The notes beneath the pieces are model-generated. The model was not told the DNA's origin. It did not search any database and saw only the letters and a program-made list of their open reading frames with translations. Made by a program: the position numbers and the translations under genes. Of a stretch of DNA of 64,000 nucleotides, positions 10,722-23,059 are shown piece after piece (within the stretch, counting starts at the first letter, position 1; every line of letters begins with the position of its first letter). Source of the DNA: Eutypa lata (Eukaryota; Ascomycota; Sordariomycetes; Xylariales; Diatrypaceae); the NCBI GenBank assembly GCA_022661535.1, contig JAKULF010000001.1, positions 620,001 to 684,000 of the forward strand. The letters run 5' to 3'.

Positions 10722-13153
10722 CTACGTCGGCAATCCGTAGCCACTGAAGACGCCAGTGATTTCACTTGAGTCACCGATCACGAAGTTTCCCACGTCCCAT
10801 AGAGCGTCATCGCTTAGTAGAGCCCAATGTAACGAGTCGTGAGTGATGAGAAGCTCCCTCTGGAAGGCGCTGAAATTAGCTTCCAGCGAGTCATATGAAA
10901 AACCACCATCATTAATGTTCGGTTGGTATGTTCTGCCATCAGTTGCCAATTGGTTGAAACTTAACCCTTGATTGTACATTGCGGTATCGGCGAATGGTTG
11001 AATTTGAGGTATAGGCGGCAATTCGCAAGAGACACTTTGTCTTGTCTGCTGGGTAAAAGTATTCACCCCAGACCAGACATTCGCTGAATCCGTTGTGAGG
11101 GGGTTTTGTAGAAGGTGAGATAAGCGTTGTGATATCCTCTGGTGCAGGGCCTCAAATATTGTGACATAGTGCTTTGCATCTGGAAGCTGGGTAGCCATTT
11201 GAGCCAATGTTTCTTCACAACACACCAATGCTGTACGGCTTTTCTCAGCACTAGGCACCAAATCTGGCAAAATCGACATGCAATAGAGAATCGAAAGTCC
11301 GGCAGTGAACATCATCTGGAAGTAGCTTCGCGTGTACGTGACTTTGGATTGCCTGTAGAGATCCGAGTAAAGAAGTATCACGCGGATAGCCGAATTGAGG
11401 CAAAGGCTTGATATATCTCTAGATGGGATCCCGTTGCGTTTGGGGGATAGATCGACCGCTTTACGGACGGCATGGAGCGTTTCTCTTGCTTGTTGAAGGT
11501 CGTACCAATCTTGAGTCTCAAATAGGCAACGTGGATTCTGGAAAACTGGTGCAGAGCGCCGCCAATCCTCCAAATCTTGTATTATGCTTCTCAAAGTTGT
11601 TGAGATCTTGCCCGAAAGCATAAAGGACTCTCCATTCCCTTGCGTTGTCGTGTTAAGCTTCAATAGACGTGAAAATTCATAGTGGATTCGTGAAGAGATC
11701 TGTCGTAATCTTATACATAGGCGAAATACACTCATCTCGGTGAAGTGCGATGAGGCACGGTTAGCGTAGAGTGTATCGAGGGTCAGCGTTGCACCTATTG
11801 CGATGGTAGTATCATGGTCGTCTATATCTGCAGGCAGGCAGACTTGTATGTCTCTATCGGGGATAGCGAACGGTCGATTGAGTGTGGTAGAACTATATCT
11901 ATCCATTATGTAGCACATCCAAAAGATTTGCCGACGCATCTGCTCATCGAGGGGATTCGTGCTAGCTCCGGGAGGTTTCTGTAATCCATGTTCTGTGCAC
12001 ATACGCACGCATAGTCTTGTGATTTCCCAGATTGAAGTACCTAAAAGCAATTAACTTATAATACTTGAGATGTGAATTCTATCGAGCAATATACCAATGT
12101 GATGATAGACTCCGAATCGGGAGATTAGGAGGAGATCCTGTATGGCGGAAAGTCCACTTGCGATAAAATAGGGGTCGAAGTGTTTCATGGCAGCAAGGTA
12201 ATATCCAAACGGGTGAGAGTCGTAAGAACCTTTTCGATAGGGAATCACGGAACCAATCGCAAGTATCATGAATGTGCAGAATAAATCGTGTTGGCTCCTC
12301 GTATGCTGCCCATGTTCCGACAAGAATACACGAGTGAATAGGTCTTGTACATCTCGACTCAACAAAAAGGGCATTTGCACGTGGGACCACTCAAGACTAG
12401 CCACATGAAGAGATTAACTTCAGTTGGAAGAAACAAGTGATACTGGAGATCGTGACTTACTATTTGTCGAATAAGAACCTCGCATCATCTATAGATGGCA
12501 GTTGGCTTGCTTCATTCACTGGCTCTGCTGCTCTCGAGGCCCTAGCCAATGTATGAAGGAGGACTGCGTTGGTTCTTCTCCACTCTTCATCGGCGAAAAG
12601 CAAAGACATGAAACTAGAAAATACATTAGCAATTGCACTGTGGAAATGACAACAAATAAATCGAAAGACAAGCCTTAGACCACCCCCTTGTAGAACACTT
12701 GAAGGAGTATCAACAGTCTTCGTAGAATCTCTTGTTTCATTGGACCCCACCACAGGTGGCTCTGGTGTTGCTAAGTCGTCATTCTCAGGCAGCGAAATGG
12801 TAGCAGATAGGTGTAGCTCTTTCTTCTCTAGCTCATGGATGAATCTTTCCATGGCAAGATTGAGATTAGGACTTTGACTTGCAATTATTTGGAACTTGGG
12901 AACTGACTCTCTCGAAATAGGAGAACCGCCGGAAGGGTCCGAGATAAGACAACTACTTCCGCTTCTCGTACATGGTACGCATTTGGGTCTCTGGTTGTCA
13001 CACTTCGAATGATTAGAAACGAGTACGATGATGTATAGACGTCATGTATTGGATCACCTTAACCTTCCGCTGATAACATGTCTGGCAGGCTGGGAGTCTT
13101 GGCAATTTCTGCCAAGTCGTTGTGCTCTCAGGGGAACTTGAAATCGTGCTCAT
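10722..13153 (-). CDS. Zn2Cys6 transcription factor with fungal middle homology region (regulator 2)
   Basis: Four exons on the minus strand (13153-13058, 13002-12461, 12396-12095, 12040-10722) splice in phase to 752 residues. The zinc cluster is again interrupted by the first intron: CQTCYQRKVK then CDNQRPKCVPCTRSGSSC, residues 23-50, with C-x2-C-x6-C-x6-C-x2-C-x6-C spacing. The middle homology region includes FLFDKYLEWSHVQMPFLL and, in exon 4, IFWMCYIMDRYSSTTLNRPFAIPDRDI. The C-terminal 150 residues are polar and may be an activation domain. The segment around 12600-12690 (FRFICCHFHSAIANVFSS) reads poorly and could hide an extra intron, but no in-frame GT-AG pair was found. It is divergent from the first MFS carrier gene across 874 bp, so it may control that carrier. 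Confidence 0.85.
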
Positions 13154-14027
13154 TCTCAAGTGCTGTTCTCAGATCTGGAAGTTTTCGGTTGGCAGGGTCG
13201 ATAGTATCCACCGAGTGCTACAGTGGTAATTAGATTAGGCATGATAATAGTAAAATATCATCGGTTCCAACTATCCCCACGAGCATTACTATCTACAGTA
13301 ATGTTCTCGTATCTGCCGATACGTCTTTGAGGGACAAATGTACCTTAGACAATTAATCCTCTGCCAAACACGTAGATTATGTATACTAGCTATAGTTATT
13401 AAGACAAGTATAGCAATACGACTAGAATGTCAACAAACCGTTGCGATTATAATGAAGACTCGACCGTACCTACGATCTAGAAACTGCCCGCTTTCTAGAC
13501 AGCTCTGTTGGTAATCCTCGGGCAATCACTCCAGCGAGTTTAAGTCCATTTTCGGTTATGATCGTATAATGTGATAGGCTCGGAGAATGTCCGATGGGGC
13601 CATTAGATCATATGTGTGGGGTGGAGTTATATACTATCTAATCCAATAAAATCAGATATCACGCCTTGCTTTCGGCCTTAAAGCGAGACTAGGTTATAAT
13701 AGTCATGTGAGAAAATCGACTGATTTAATATACTTGGCTGAGCAGCGTAGTCGGCTCGAGTCCGGAATGCCTTGTTCCTTTTCTGGCACCCTTGTGAGAA
13801 AAAGCCAACCCCTGAGACGCTAATCGCTTGGCACTGGGGTTCCGTCAGAACCCCATGGGGAAGACCAACACACAATTTATATCGGAGCATCTGTGAAGAT
13901 ATCAAAATGGAGAATAAATACATTCGTTTCGTTCCCAGTTTCTTCGAGTGCGATCTCAGGACTAGCACGGGTTTCTTGGAAGGAAGATTCCCATTTGCCC
14001 AAACATTGTCTGAACCACTCTCTCGAT
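13154..14027. promoter_or_regulatory. Divergent promoter of regulator 2 and the first MFS carrier
   Basis: An 874-bp head-to-head spacer. It contains a CGG-N7-CCG inverted element at 13752-13764 around a CTCGAG core. Reading frames on both strands at 13678-14089 overlap the carrier start and lack domains, so they are not called. Confidence 0.5.
13752..13764. promoter_or_regulatory. CGG-N7-CCG inverted half-sites
   Basis: CGGCTCGAGTCCG: inverted CGG triplets seven bases apart, about 265 bp upstream of the first MFS carrier ATG. The pattern fits a zinc-cluster dimer site and could be bound by either adjacent regulator. It is a pattern match only. Confidence 0.3.
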
Positions 14028-15679
14028 ATGGCTGTCCCTCGTCTCCCATCCCGTGACTCCCTCAAATCGAAGACCGCCGATGAGTTCATTGAAGAAGCGC
14101 CTGCGGCAGATCCTTGGCTAGATGAATTCCCACTTCTAAAAGAAAAGAGCGTTGATGAGTTGAATGCTCTTAATCATGCTGTCGTCAAGAAACTGGATTG
14201 GAAATTCCTCCCTTGTGTCACGATGATGTTGCTGATGAAGTAAGCCCGAACTACCGCGCCTGACTTGCCAATTACGCACCGGTGCTGACAATGCATAGTT
14301 ATCTCGATCGTATCAATGTCTCTAATGCCAGGCTTGCCGGTATGCAAGAGGATCTGCATATGTCCGATACCCAGTGGTCATTGGGAATTTCTATGTTTTA
14401 CGTAGGGTATATCATCTCCCAGGTTCCAGCAAACGTGGTCTTAGCCAAGGGAAACCCTCGAATTCAACTCCCTGCAATTATGCTAGCTTGGTCGACTGTC
14501 ACCATCTGCATGACAGCCCTGACAAGTAGTTGGGGTTTTGTCTTGACTCGATTCCTAGTCGGCGTTACCGAAGGTCCATTCATCCCCGCTGTGTCGCTCA
14601 TGACTTCTTCGTGGTACACAAAGCATGAATCTCCCCTACGAATGAGTATCTGGCATGCGGGAAACATCATTTCAAACGTCATCTCTGGACTCCTGGCTGC
14701 CGCTATTTTAACCAATATGGACAATGTGGCTGGACTTGCTGCCTGGCAAGTGAGTATCTCACGATCTTGTATGGGAAATACAGAAAGCGTACTGACATTG
14801 ACTGATACAGTGGTTTTTTATCATTGAAGGAGCAGTAAGTGTTACGGTGGGAGCAGTATCAATGTGGTTCTTGCCGATGTGGCCATCTAACACTGGCGCT
14901 TACTTCTTCACCCCCGAGGAATCTGAGATGGCGCAGTACCGCGCGAAAAAGGATGCAGGGGGCGTGTCTGAGGATGACGAAGGCACCCATTGGGGAGGTG
15001 TAGTTCTAGCTGCTAAAGATCCGTTCACATGGATGTTCTCTAGTCTTCACTTCGCGATCATCATCGGCCAATCGTTCAAAGATTTCTTTCCCTCGATCCT
15101 CGACACATTTGGTTTCTCCGAGGTTGGAACTTATCTCCTACAGGCGCCACCATACATATTTGCCTACATGGTCACGATAACCGTTTCGTGGTCTAGTGGT
15201 CGCATGGTAGAGCACTGTTATCACATTATTGGCAGCATGGCCGTCTGCGCCGTCGGCACAATTATCTTGATCTCCACATTGGTCACCGGTCCGCGATACT
15301 TCGGGTTATTCCTGCTATGTAGTGGTCCCTTCGTCGCGCTTAATCTTCATCTATCGTGGGAAACCGCAGTGGTTCCCAGGCCACGAACGAAAAGAGCGGC
15401 ACTGATTGCTATCGCAAATTGCGCTAGCAGCGTTACGCACTGGTTTACTCCGTATTTCTACTTGACTAACCAGGCTCCTCGCTATGAAACTGGGGGGGGC
15501 GATTCTCATCGCTGGTTGTGCCCTAAGTATTTTGTTCTGTCTCCTGCTCCGATGGTGGTGCCAAAGAAAGAATCGGGAATTGGAGCGGCAAGCGGCTGCG
15601 TCAGGGGAGGAAAGGTCATGGCGTTTTGTCACTTGATTTTCAAGGGGATGAGAATCACTGGCCTCAAGCATATGCGCTG
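14028..15679 (+). pseudogene. Dal5-like MFS anion:cation symporter (carrier 1), frameshifted in a G8 run
   Basis: Exons 14028-14239, 14299-14749 and from 14811 encode an MFS carrier of the allantoate permease (Dal5/ACS) type, which imports organic anions, vitamins or amides with protons. Family marks are LDRINVSNARLAGM after TM1, FLVGVTEGPFIPAV, and the C-terminal PRPRTKRAALIAIANC and YFYLTNQAPRYETGGG. After that Gly run the frame as read ends in a polar, non-homologous 56-residue tail (510 aa in all). If the run at 15492-15499 had seven G instead of eight, the frame would continue into a hydrophobic TM12 (AILIAGCALSILFCLLL), a basic loop and a stop at 15634-15636, giving 495 residues. So this is either a one-base sequencing or assembly error or a recent loss-of-function allele. 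All splice phases upstream are clean. Confidence 0.85.
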
Positions 15680-18094
15680 ATACTCCTACGTTTTCACTAT
15701 CTATAGATAACCCGATTCTAAATACCTAAAACTACAGCTTTATAAGCATAGAGGAGTTGGTTATTAAGTTGTCAACTTCCATTTCTATGTTAGACTTTTG
15801 TGTTCAAAACGTAGCATGAAGAGGTAGAACGGTTGCCAAAGGTTAATTCTTAGCAGACATGTCACATTTATGTGCTAACATTTAGAGCTTCGTACCTCCC
15901 CATCATCTAACCGATCTTTTTACGCACTTTTAACAGACGGGTTAATTGAGAAAGACGTAGTCCCAAGCCTAAGGGTGACGTTCATTTAACAGCTACATAT
16001 TTGGTCACGTAACAGGTAAGTAGTATATTATAATCAAGAATTCAATTTATCTTAAGAGCACCCGAATTCAGAGACCTACGAAATATGTAGCTCTTCAGAA
16101 TATTCTGGTATAGGTATATATTTTACTACGGCAACCCACTTGGTTGGCACCATATTAACGTTTAAATATAATTACACAAATTGGGCATATGTGGTATTTG
16201 AAGCTCTCCTTACTTATGCCCCATACATTATGGGTTCGAACTCCATTGGCAAGGATGTGCAAGCAAACTTACTGTCTGAGAAACAACCAGGGGGTCATTG
16301 GGTATAATCGCATATTAGTTATGTGTAACATATAATTTAGATTGATTCTTTGTAACTATCTGCAGCCGTCTTTCCCTCATGAAGTGCCACGCGGAGTGGC
16401 CTCGATCGACGCGCAAATCGACACCAGTCATGAAACTACCCCCGTACTCCAACAGAAACAAAACAAGAACCTGAAGCCCATCAACGGTCCCGGCAATAAG
16501 AGCATGTCATCCTCCAAATAGGACGTCTCATACTTGGCTATTGAAGGTGCCCCCACTGAAGCAGTTGGTCGAACGTAGCTAGGAGAAATGGAAGAATCAA
16601 TGGCATACCCACCTAGGAATCCAATTCGAGGGCGAGTGAACGCCTGCCTTGGACGACGTGTATCCACGCGCTGTTTGTGTTGTGATTTCCCCGTAGCATG
16701 GGGCGCGAATACAAGCGACAGGGAGAGGTGTAACCACGATCGTGGTAGCACCAATCGACCTTATTGGATACATAGTAGCTACGAACGCCACGTTGCTAGT
16801 AGTATTGACCTTCCTGACTTTCTCAGTTACAATCTGCACAACAGTGGAAGTGCTGGCCACTTCGATATCCAATAATCGCCTGAACTTCCCGGATGAGTGT
16901 TCGGTCACTGGACTATTGTCCGCAACGCTAGCACATTATACTACTCCCCTGGTGAGGGGATTTGAGCGCCGGGACAGATGTTGCAAACGTATCTACGGCA
17001 ATCTAGGTGTGTATAGCGCTATATTTATAGCAGGGGAACTCGCGCGAAAACATCCTGGCCGTGGTCTCGAATGGCGCTATCGCATAAGTATATGAATGAA
17101 CTGTAGGTTCCTAGCCGAGAGTCTGACCAGCTAATAGATCATCTCAGTCGGATAGTGTAGGCGCCGCTATAACGTCAAGGTAAGTGTGATTACCGCCGCC
17201 TTCGAGAATATATGCAGCCATCGTAGTTCCATGAAACCAAATTACTCTAATAACTTCGACTCAAAAGAACCCCAGTAAGCTTAACGCCGAGGTGTCGGCC
17301 TTAGACGTACCGATAGCTGTCTGTCCATCGAGTCGGAACATATCTGTTACAAGAGTCGGACGGCTTTCCTTGAAGTCCCTTTGCTTCTTAATATCCTTTT
17401 GATCATGGATGTTTTCCTTGTATGTGATAGGAAATCCAGATCGCAAAAAAGGGATACTTAGTACTAGAATAGGACGTGGAAAGACAATTGCCCTTGTCAG
17501 CAGCCGTCATATTAGTAATGTCTTGGATGCAAGTCTTCGGTAGCATGATGGAAGGGAGAGAAGGCGTTCTCCATTTCCCCACCTCCAATCAACCCCTGCG
17601 ATTTGTCTGGTATTTGTCAACTCTTCTACCCGTGATAAGCTGACTTGACCAACGGGCCAATCGTCTACCCCTCAAAAAGGATCACCAATGCTCCAAGGAT
17701 CCCCGTCATTAATTGCCGATCCTTGCCGTCCCTGCCCTCTTACATCAAACCTCACTCACATCCACGTCCGTGGACGAATGCTCTTCTTCATAGCCGATCT
17801 AGTAACCGCGTAGCTTATCTTGTTCATCACTCCATAACCTAACTAGAATTGACCTTGCTTCCTCTTTATACATACATTCTTGCTTCTACGGTTAGACCAG
17901 CTCATCTCTCTCCCTTCGCTGCCTCTGGCGTCAGCTACCATCTATCTAGATTAAGTTGCTTGGTTCGGCGCCTTCTCATCCCTTTGCAAAGAACAGCGCG
18001 CGCGCGTCTCGCAGTGGTAGTGAGGCACGCTGTCTAGCCAGCTACGCAAGGGGTTCTCTATAAACAACACTTATATATACTACCGGTCGAAAGG
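15680..18094. other. 2.4-kb spacer between the two carriers
   Basis: No gene is supported. A GTG-initiated open frame at 16742-17095 encodes a hydrophobic stretch (LIGYIVATNATLLVVLTFLTF) but has no ATG and no recognised family; it may be a decayed gene remnant. The region is AT-rich up to about 16,350 and more balanced after. The end carries the promoter and leader of carrier 2, with a TATA-like ttatatatac at about 18070. Confidence 0.5.
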
Positions 18095-20071
18095 ATGAGT
18101 GACATCGAGAAGACTACTGGGGGGCATCTCTCCCCAACACACTCTCAGGTTGACGGTATTCAGAGCCTTCCGCCTGATCCGGATGCGCACCTAAGCCAAG
18201 AAGAGAGGGACAAGATTGTATGCACGATTCCGACAACCGTCCCGTCTCAGCTTCCGTTGGAATAGTGCTAACTAGCTATTTATAACAGGAGCGCAAGTTG
18301 GTTTGGAGGCTCGATTGGATGCTGATCCCATGGGTATGCTGACCTCATCTATTTAATTGGCGTTGTATACGACAGATATCGAACAGTTTACTCACATCTG
18401 CTTATCTAGCTTTGCATCTTGTATCTTCTTGCATTCTTGGATCGTACCAACATCGGTAAATAATTACTCTACCAATTGGTTGGTTTGTAGGGTCAACAGA
18501 AGAACTAAACGTGTTTAGGCAATGCGAAGATTGCCGGCCTAACAGATGACACCCATCTGGTCGGCAATCAGTATTCAGAGACCCTCACCATTTTCTTCGT
18601 CTCTTACTCCGTCTTCGAGCCTTTAACCAACATATTACTAAAGAAATTACGGCCTTCTATATTCATCCCGATCATTATGTGAGTGGCGACGAACATAGTG
18701 TAACCATCTATGAGCACGAACTAACGTGGTATCTCAACAGGGTTCTCTGGGGTGCTTCTATGACAGGCATGGGGTTTTGCTACAATTACGGGGGCCTCAT
18801 GGCTGCCCGTTGGTTTCTAGGCTTGACAGAGGCGGGGTTGTTTCCTGGTATCAACTACTATCTTTCCTGCTGGTATCGACGTGATGAATTCGGTGTCCGC
18901 GCGGTATGTTTTCACCCATCGGCCCTTATATAACCAATACTCATCCTAATATGTAGGCAATATTCTTCTCGGCTGCTGCGATTTCGGGTTCCTTTGGTGG
19001 GCTGCTCGCCGCCGCGATCGAACAAATGAGTGGTATTGGTGGCTTAGCAGGCTGGCAGTGGATTTTTGTAAGTCCTTTCCCGACACTTCATATGTTGGCT
19101 CAATACAAGACCATTACAACCATCGACGAGTTTTTTTTACCTCCGTGAACTGGATATAAATTATCCCATCACCCACTAGACTTGCCTGAAGATGAAGTTA
19201 CTGTACTAATGACATGCAGGTACTCGAAGGTTTGCTTACTATCATATTTGGCTTGGCGTCTTTCTGGATGGTCCACGATTTCCCAGACGACGCGAAATTC
19301 CTCTCGGACGACGACCGTGCCAGGGTGATTCGCCGGCTCAAATTGGATAAGCAAGCATCTGCGGAACACGAGGATTGGAATAAGAGCTATCTTTACGCCG
19401 GGCTCAAGGACTGGAAGATGTGGTTGGGGATGGTTATCTACATGGGTTGCGACATGCCGCTCTACGCCTTCAGTCTTTTCCTGCCGTCTATTATCCAGGA
19501 GCTCGGTTGGAGCAGCAGTGTTGTTCGATCCCAGCTCTTGAGCGTACCTCCTTACGTTGTCGGTGCCTTGCTCACCGTCGCCATCGGATTCGTCGCCGAC
19601 CGAACACGCCAGCGCGGACTGTGCAATATCTTCATCAGTTTGCTAGGCATTGCGGGATTCTGCATGCTTATTGGTTCCAATGACCCTGGGGTGAAGTACG
19701 CCGGCACGTTCCTAGGCGCGGCGGGCATCTACCCCTGCATCTCGAACACCATCAGCTGGATGGCGAATAACATCGAAGGGGTGTACAAGCGAGGTGTCGT
19801 GCTCGGGTTTGTTATCGGGTGGGGCAACCTCAACGGCGTGGTCAGCTCCAACATCTACTTCCAGGCACCGCGGTACTTCCAGGGACACGGGGTCGTCATC
19901 GCCTATCTGACCGTATTTCTCTTCGGTGGCAGCGTCCTAATGACGACGTTGTTGCGCCTCGAAAACAAGAAGCGACGTGCGGGCAAACGCGACCACTTGG
20001 CTGAAGGCAAAAATCACCGCGAACTCGCGGCCCTGGGCGACAGTCGCCCTGACTTTATTTACACGGTTTAA
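18095..20071 (+). CDS. Dal5-like MFS anion:cation symporter (carrier 2)
   Basis: Seven exons (18095-18217, 18289-18333, 18410-18455, 18519-18678, 18741-18903, 18957-19067, 19220-20071) splice in phase to 499 residues, normal for the family. The cytosolic N-terminus is followed by WRLDWMLIPW and LCILYLLAFLDRTNIGNAKIAGL (TM1 and the conserved LDRxN segment), then ARWFLGLTEAGLFPGINYYLSCWYRR, a family hallmark around TM4-5. The second half has the KDWKMW loop and YPCISNTISWMANN. The protein should be a plasma-membrane proton symporter for an organic anion such as a mono- or dicarboxylate, nicotinate-like or allantoate-like compound; the substrate is not predictable. It marks the right side of the putative catabolic cluster. 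Two exons of about 45 nt near the start are easily missed by gene finders. Confidence 0.92.
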
Positions 20072-21538
20072 GGGACCGTTTATATTTTTGGGGTCACGGG
20101 GATGCTCTGCGAGCTGAACCCAACTTCTTGTTCGATGGCCCTATGTTTTGTGAGTTATCACCTTCGAGTATCGATTAGATACCAACACCTGCACATGAAG
20201 GGAATAGCTTCTGCTAGGTAATTAGATGCGTACAATTATCCTTCAATTCGGCGTACCGTATATATAGGAGACTAGTTTCGCTCAAAACGTATATACTTCG
20301 AAGCAAATTGATATGATAGCTAGACGGAGGCAGAATTTTACTATTAAATATCCCATCACAATACCCCAATGGAATTCAGAGTCATGCTCAAACATTACTA
20401 GCGCACCGTGCCTTGCGTAACTTAGCAAACATTTCATCAATATATCCAATTTTGCTCGAGGTTGACGACTATGGTTGCTAAAAGGTATTGATATAGTGTA
20501 TGACAGTGTCAAAGGCCGACGTCACATCTCTGAGTGTTAAAGCCGGTGCTTGAATTATATCTCATTGCTTTCGATGAGTACCTAAATCGTGAAGTAGACT
20601 GAGCCGTGTGCATCTATCATAGGACTATGCTTTTTCCTTCTTTTCCCCAGAGGTTTAAGAATTTGGTGTCTAATAATCTAGTAGGCTGTTAATCTATTAA
20701 ACGTTACGTAGAATATTTGAATTATGCAGTGGCAGCATAACTACGTATATATGGAATAGTTAGCATGTGGTTTGATACTGTACCAAATGCGAGTAGTATC
20801 CTCCACGTGTCACTCATTGACTCCTTTAGCTTAACCCTATTTATAGTCAAACGTCTTATAAGTAGAGCCCAAGACAACTGGACTGTCCTGGTCGTCTTGA
20901 ACCATTTTAAGGTGTTGAAGGCAATATTCAGAGTGGAAAGGGTATCGTCAAATCTCAACAAGCGACATTGATACATATATAAGCGAGTATGACCGGGTAA
21001 ATAGGTGCGCTTCAAAGTGACCTTCTCGAATAAACACATAAAATTTCCAGGCATAGGAAAAAGATACAACCGGCAGCTAGTAAACCCTATTAACCTATAG
21101 CAAAAAGCATATATGACGAGAGATGGCTAGTGTTGTAATCTAGCCAACACGATAAGAATAGTGCGCAGGAGAAGGCCGTGGATGGTAAATCCTCCGGCCA
21201 TGGCATCTTGGCAACAAGCCCAACATCCTAATTCTGATCGTAATGCGAATGTGCTGCTGCATATATTGTCAACGAAATCAAGAAGCATTTGGTATTCGCC
21301 ATGTTTGCCGTATGCCATCTAGATACGCTATGGTGCTATGCATAGTTGAGTGGCATTGACTAAGGGGAGCTTCCTTTTTGGGATTGTCGGACCGCACCGA
21401 AGAGTCTAGACCTGAGGAGCTTCACCAAATGTGACTTCGTAAAAGGACCACGGCAGCCAATATATCAAGAACCTATGCTCCCGCATCTGTGCAGAACTTG
21501 AACTCTGTTTTTTCAAGTCTGTTTATAGGTGATTCAAG
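20072..21538. other. Intergenic spacer right of the putative cluster
   Basis: About 1.5 kb, AT-rich, with no supported gene; small frames on both strands lack domains. It is a plausible right border of the catabolic cluster, since the next gene is a secreted peptidase of unrelated function. Confidence 0.5.
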
Positions 21539-23059
21539 ATGTATCAAAGCATCATGAAGACGACCGCTATCTTATCGATCACCCTACTCCCCTTGGCGTT
21601 GGGCACTACAGTACCGAGGCCAGGAAAGGTAGATTATGCAGGATATCAGAGTCTGCGCATCACCATTCCGGACAATGCTGGCGGCCTCGAGGAACAAATC
21701 GAGAATATCGCAGCACACGTCTTGAACCCGGGCCATACAACCCATATTGACGCAGTAGTTGCTGCAGACAAAGTCAATTCCATCAAGTCACTTGCACCCG
21801 ACGTTGAAGTCCTTGTCGACGACGTCGGTGCCGCTATCGCTGAGGAGGGTGACTTGATCACTACTTCTGCAGGTGAGGACGCTTGACAGTTCTAGACTGT
21901 CGGGAGCGAAAGAGGGCTAACTCTTCTTTTCAGTCCCAAGCGAGACTTGGTTCACAGCGTACCACAGTTATGCCGACCATATCCAATTCTTGAATGATCT
22001 TCAGGCAAGCTTCCCTGGGAATTCCGAGATCATCACTACGGGCACTTCTGTCGAGGGGAGAACCCTCACAGGTATACATATTTGGGGAAGCGGGGGCAAG
22101 AATTCCAAGACCGCAATTCTCTTCCACGGCACTGTCCACGCCCGAGAATGGATTGCCACCATGGTTTGTTCCGAAGCCTGAGCAACGGATGAAATCAAGT
22201 CATGAACTAACCCCAATAGGTGGCTGAATACCAGGCATTCCAGCTTTTGACCAAGTACAGCACTGATGCGGCTGTCAAGGCCCTTGTCGACAAATTCGAC
22301 TTCTATATCATCCCTATCGTTAACCCTGATGGTGCGTGTATATCATGCATGCCATGTAATAACGCATAGGCAATAATGTTGACCAGGATGTAGGATTCGT
22401 CTATACGCAGACAACCGACAGGTTGTGGCGGAAGAACCGTCAACGCGTCAGCGGAAACTCTTGCGTCGGTCGCGATAACAACCGCAATTGGCCATACAAG
22501 TGGGAAGTCAGCGGTGGGGCATCGACAAACCCGTGTTCGGAGACGTACAAGGGCCAAGCGGCAGGCGATGCGCCGGAAAACGTGGGTCTGATCGCCCATG
22601 CGAACTCGCTCCGGGACTCTCTTGGTATCAGGCTGTTCATCGATTTCCACTCCTACGGGCAGTATATCCTCTGGCGTACGTTATCTGCTCCATCTCCTGT
22701 CCTGAAAAGCCTTTGCGAACTCTCAACATGACTGACTGACATGCTTTCTAGCATACGGCTACGACTGCACCATCCTAGCCCCGGACGATGATGACCTCCG
22801 CGCCGCAGCGTCGGTGGCCCAGGCAGCAGTCCAAGGTGTTTCCGGGACCAGATATACGGTTGGCCCCTCATGCTCGACTCTCTACCCCACGACAGGGTCA
22901 GCTCCCGACTATGTGTATGCTGTCAGTGGTGCGGATTACTCTTACACTATGGAATTGAGGGATACGGGTAGATATGGATTCACGCTACCAGCTAACCAGA
23001 TACAACCCACTGTGACGGAGACCTGGCAAGGGGTGTTGGCGGCATTGGGGAGTCTATGA
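21539..23059 (+). CDS. Secreted metallocarboxypeptidase, M14A family
   Basis: Five exons (21539-21872, 21934-22163, 22220-22331, 22394-22675, 22752-23059) splice in phase to 421 residues, the usual size of fungal pre-pro carboxypeptidases. A signal peptide spans about residues 1-22, and the propeptide ends near residue 110. Zinc ligands are His180 and Glu183 in GTVHAREW and His311 in DFHSYGQ. Asn255-Arg256 in RDNNRNW match the substrate-carboxylate site of carboxypeptidase A, and Glu387 in [10 protein letters not shown] is the catalytic glutamate. NPDGFVYT and DRLWRKNR are further family marks. The enzyme should trim C-terminal residues from peptides outside the cell after propeptide removal. 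An alternative start five codons downstream (ATGAAGACG) would give a tighter signal peptide. The gene stands alone with long flanking spacers. Confidence 0.95.

Noticed and set aside
13678..14089. Overlapping frames on both strands before carrier 1
   Set aside because: They share sequence with the carrier start and promoter, and none has a domain; the carrier frame is clearly the coding one.
16205..16260. tRNA-like T-arm (ATGGGTTCGAACTCCAT)
   Set aside because: The T stem pairs, but no matching acceptor, D or anticodon arm could be placed at the right distance.
16742..17095. Open frame encoding a hydrophobic segment between the two carriers
   Set aside because: It starts only with GTG, has no ATG, no recognised domain and no joinable exons; kept as a note on the spacer.
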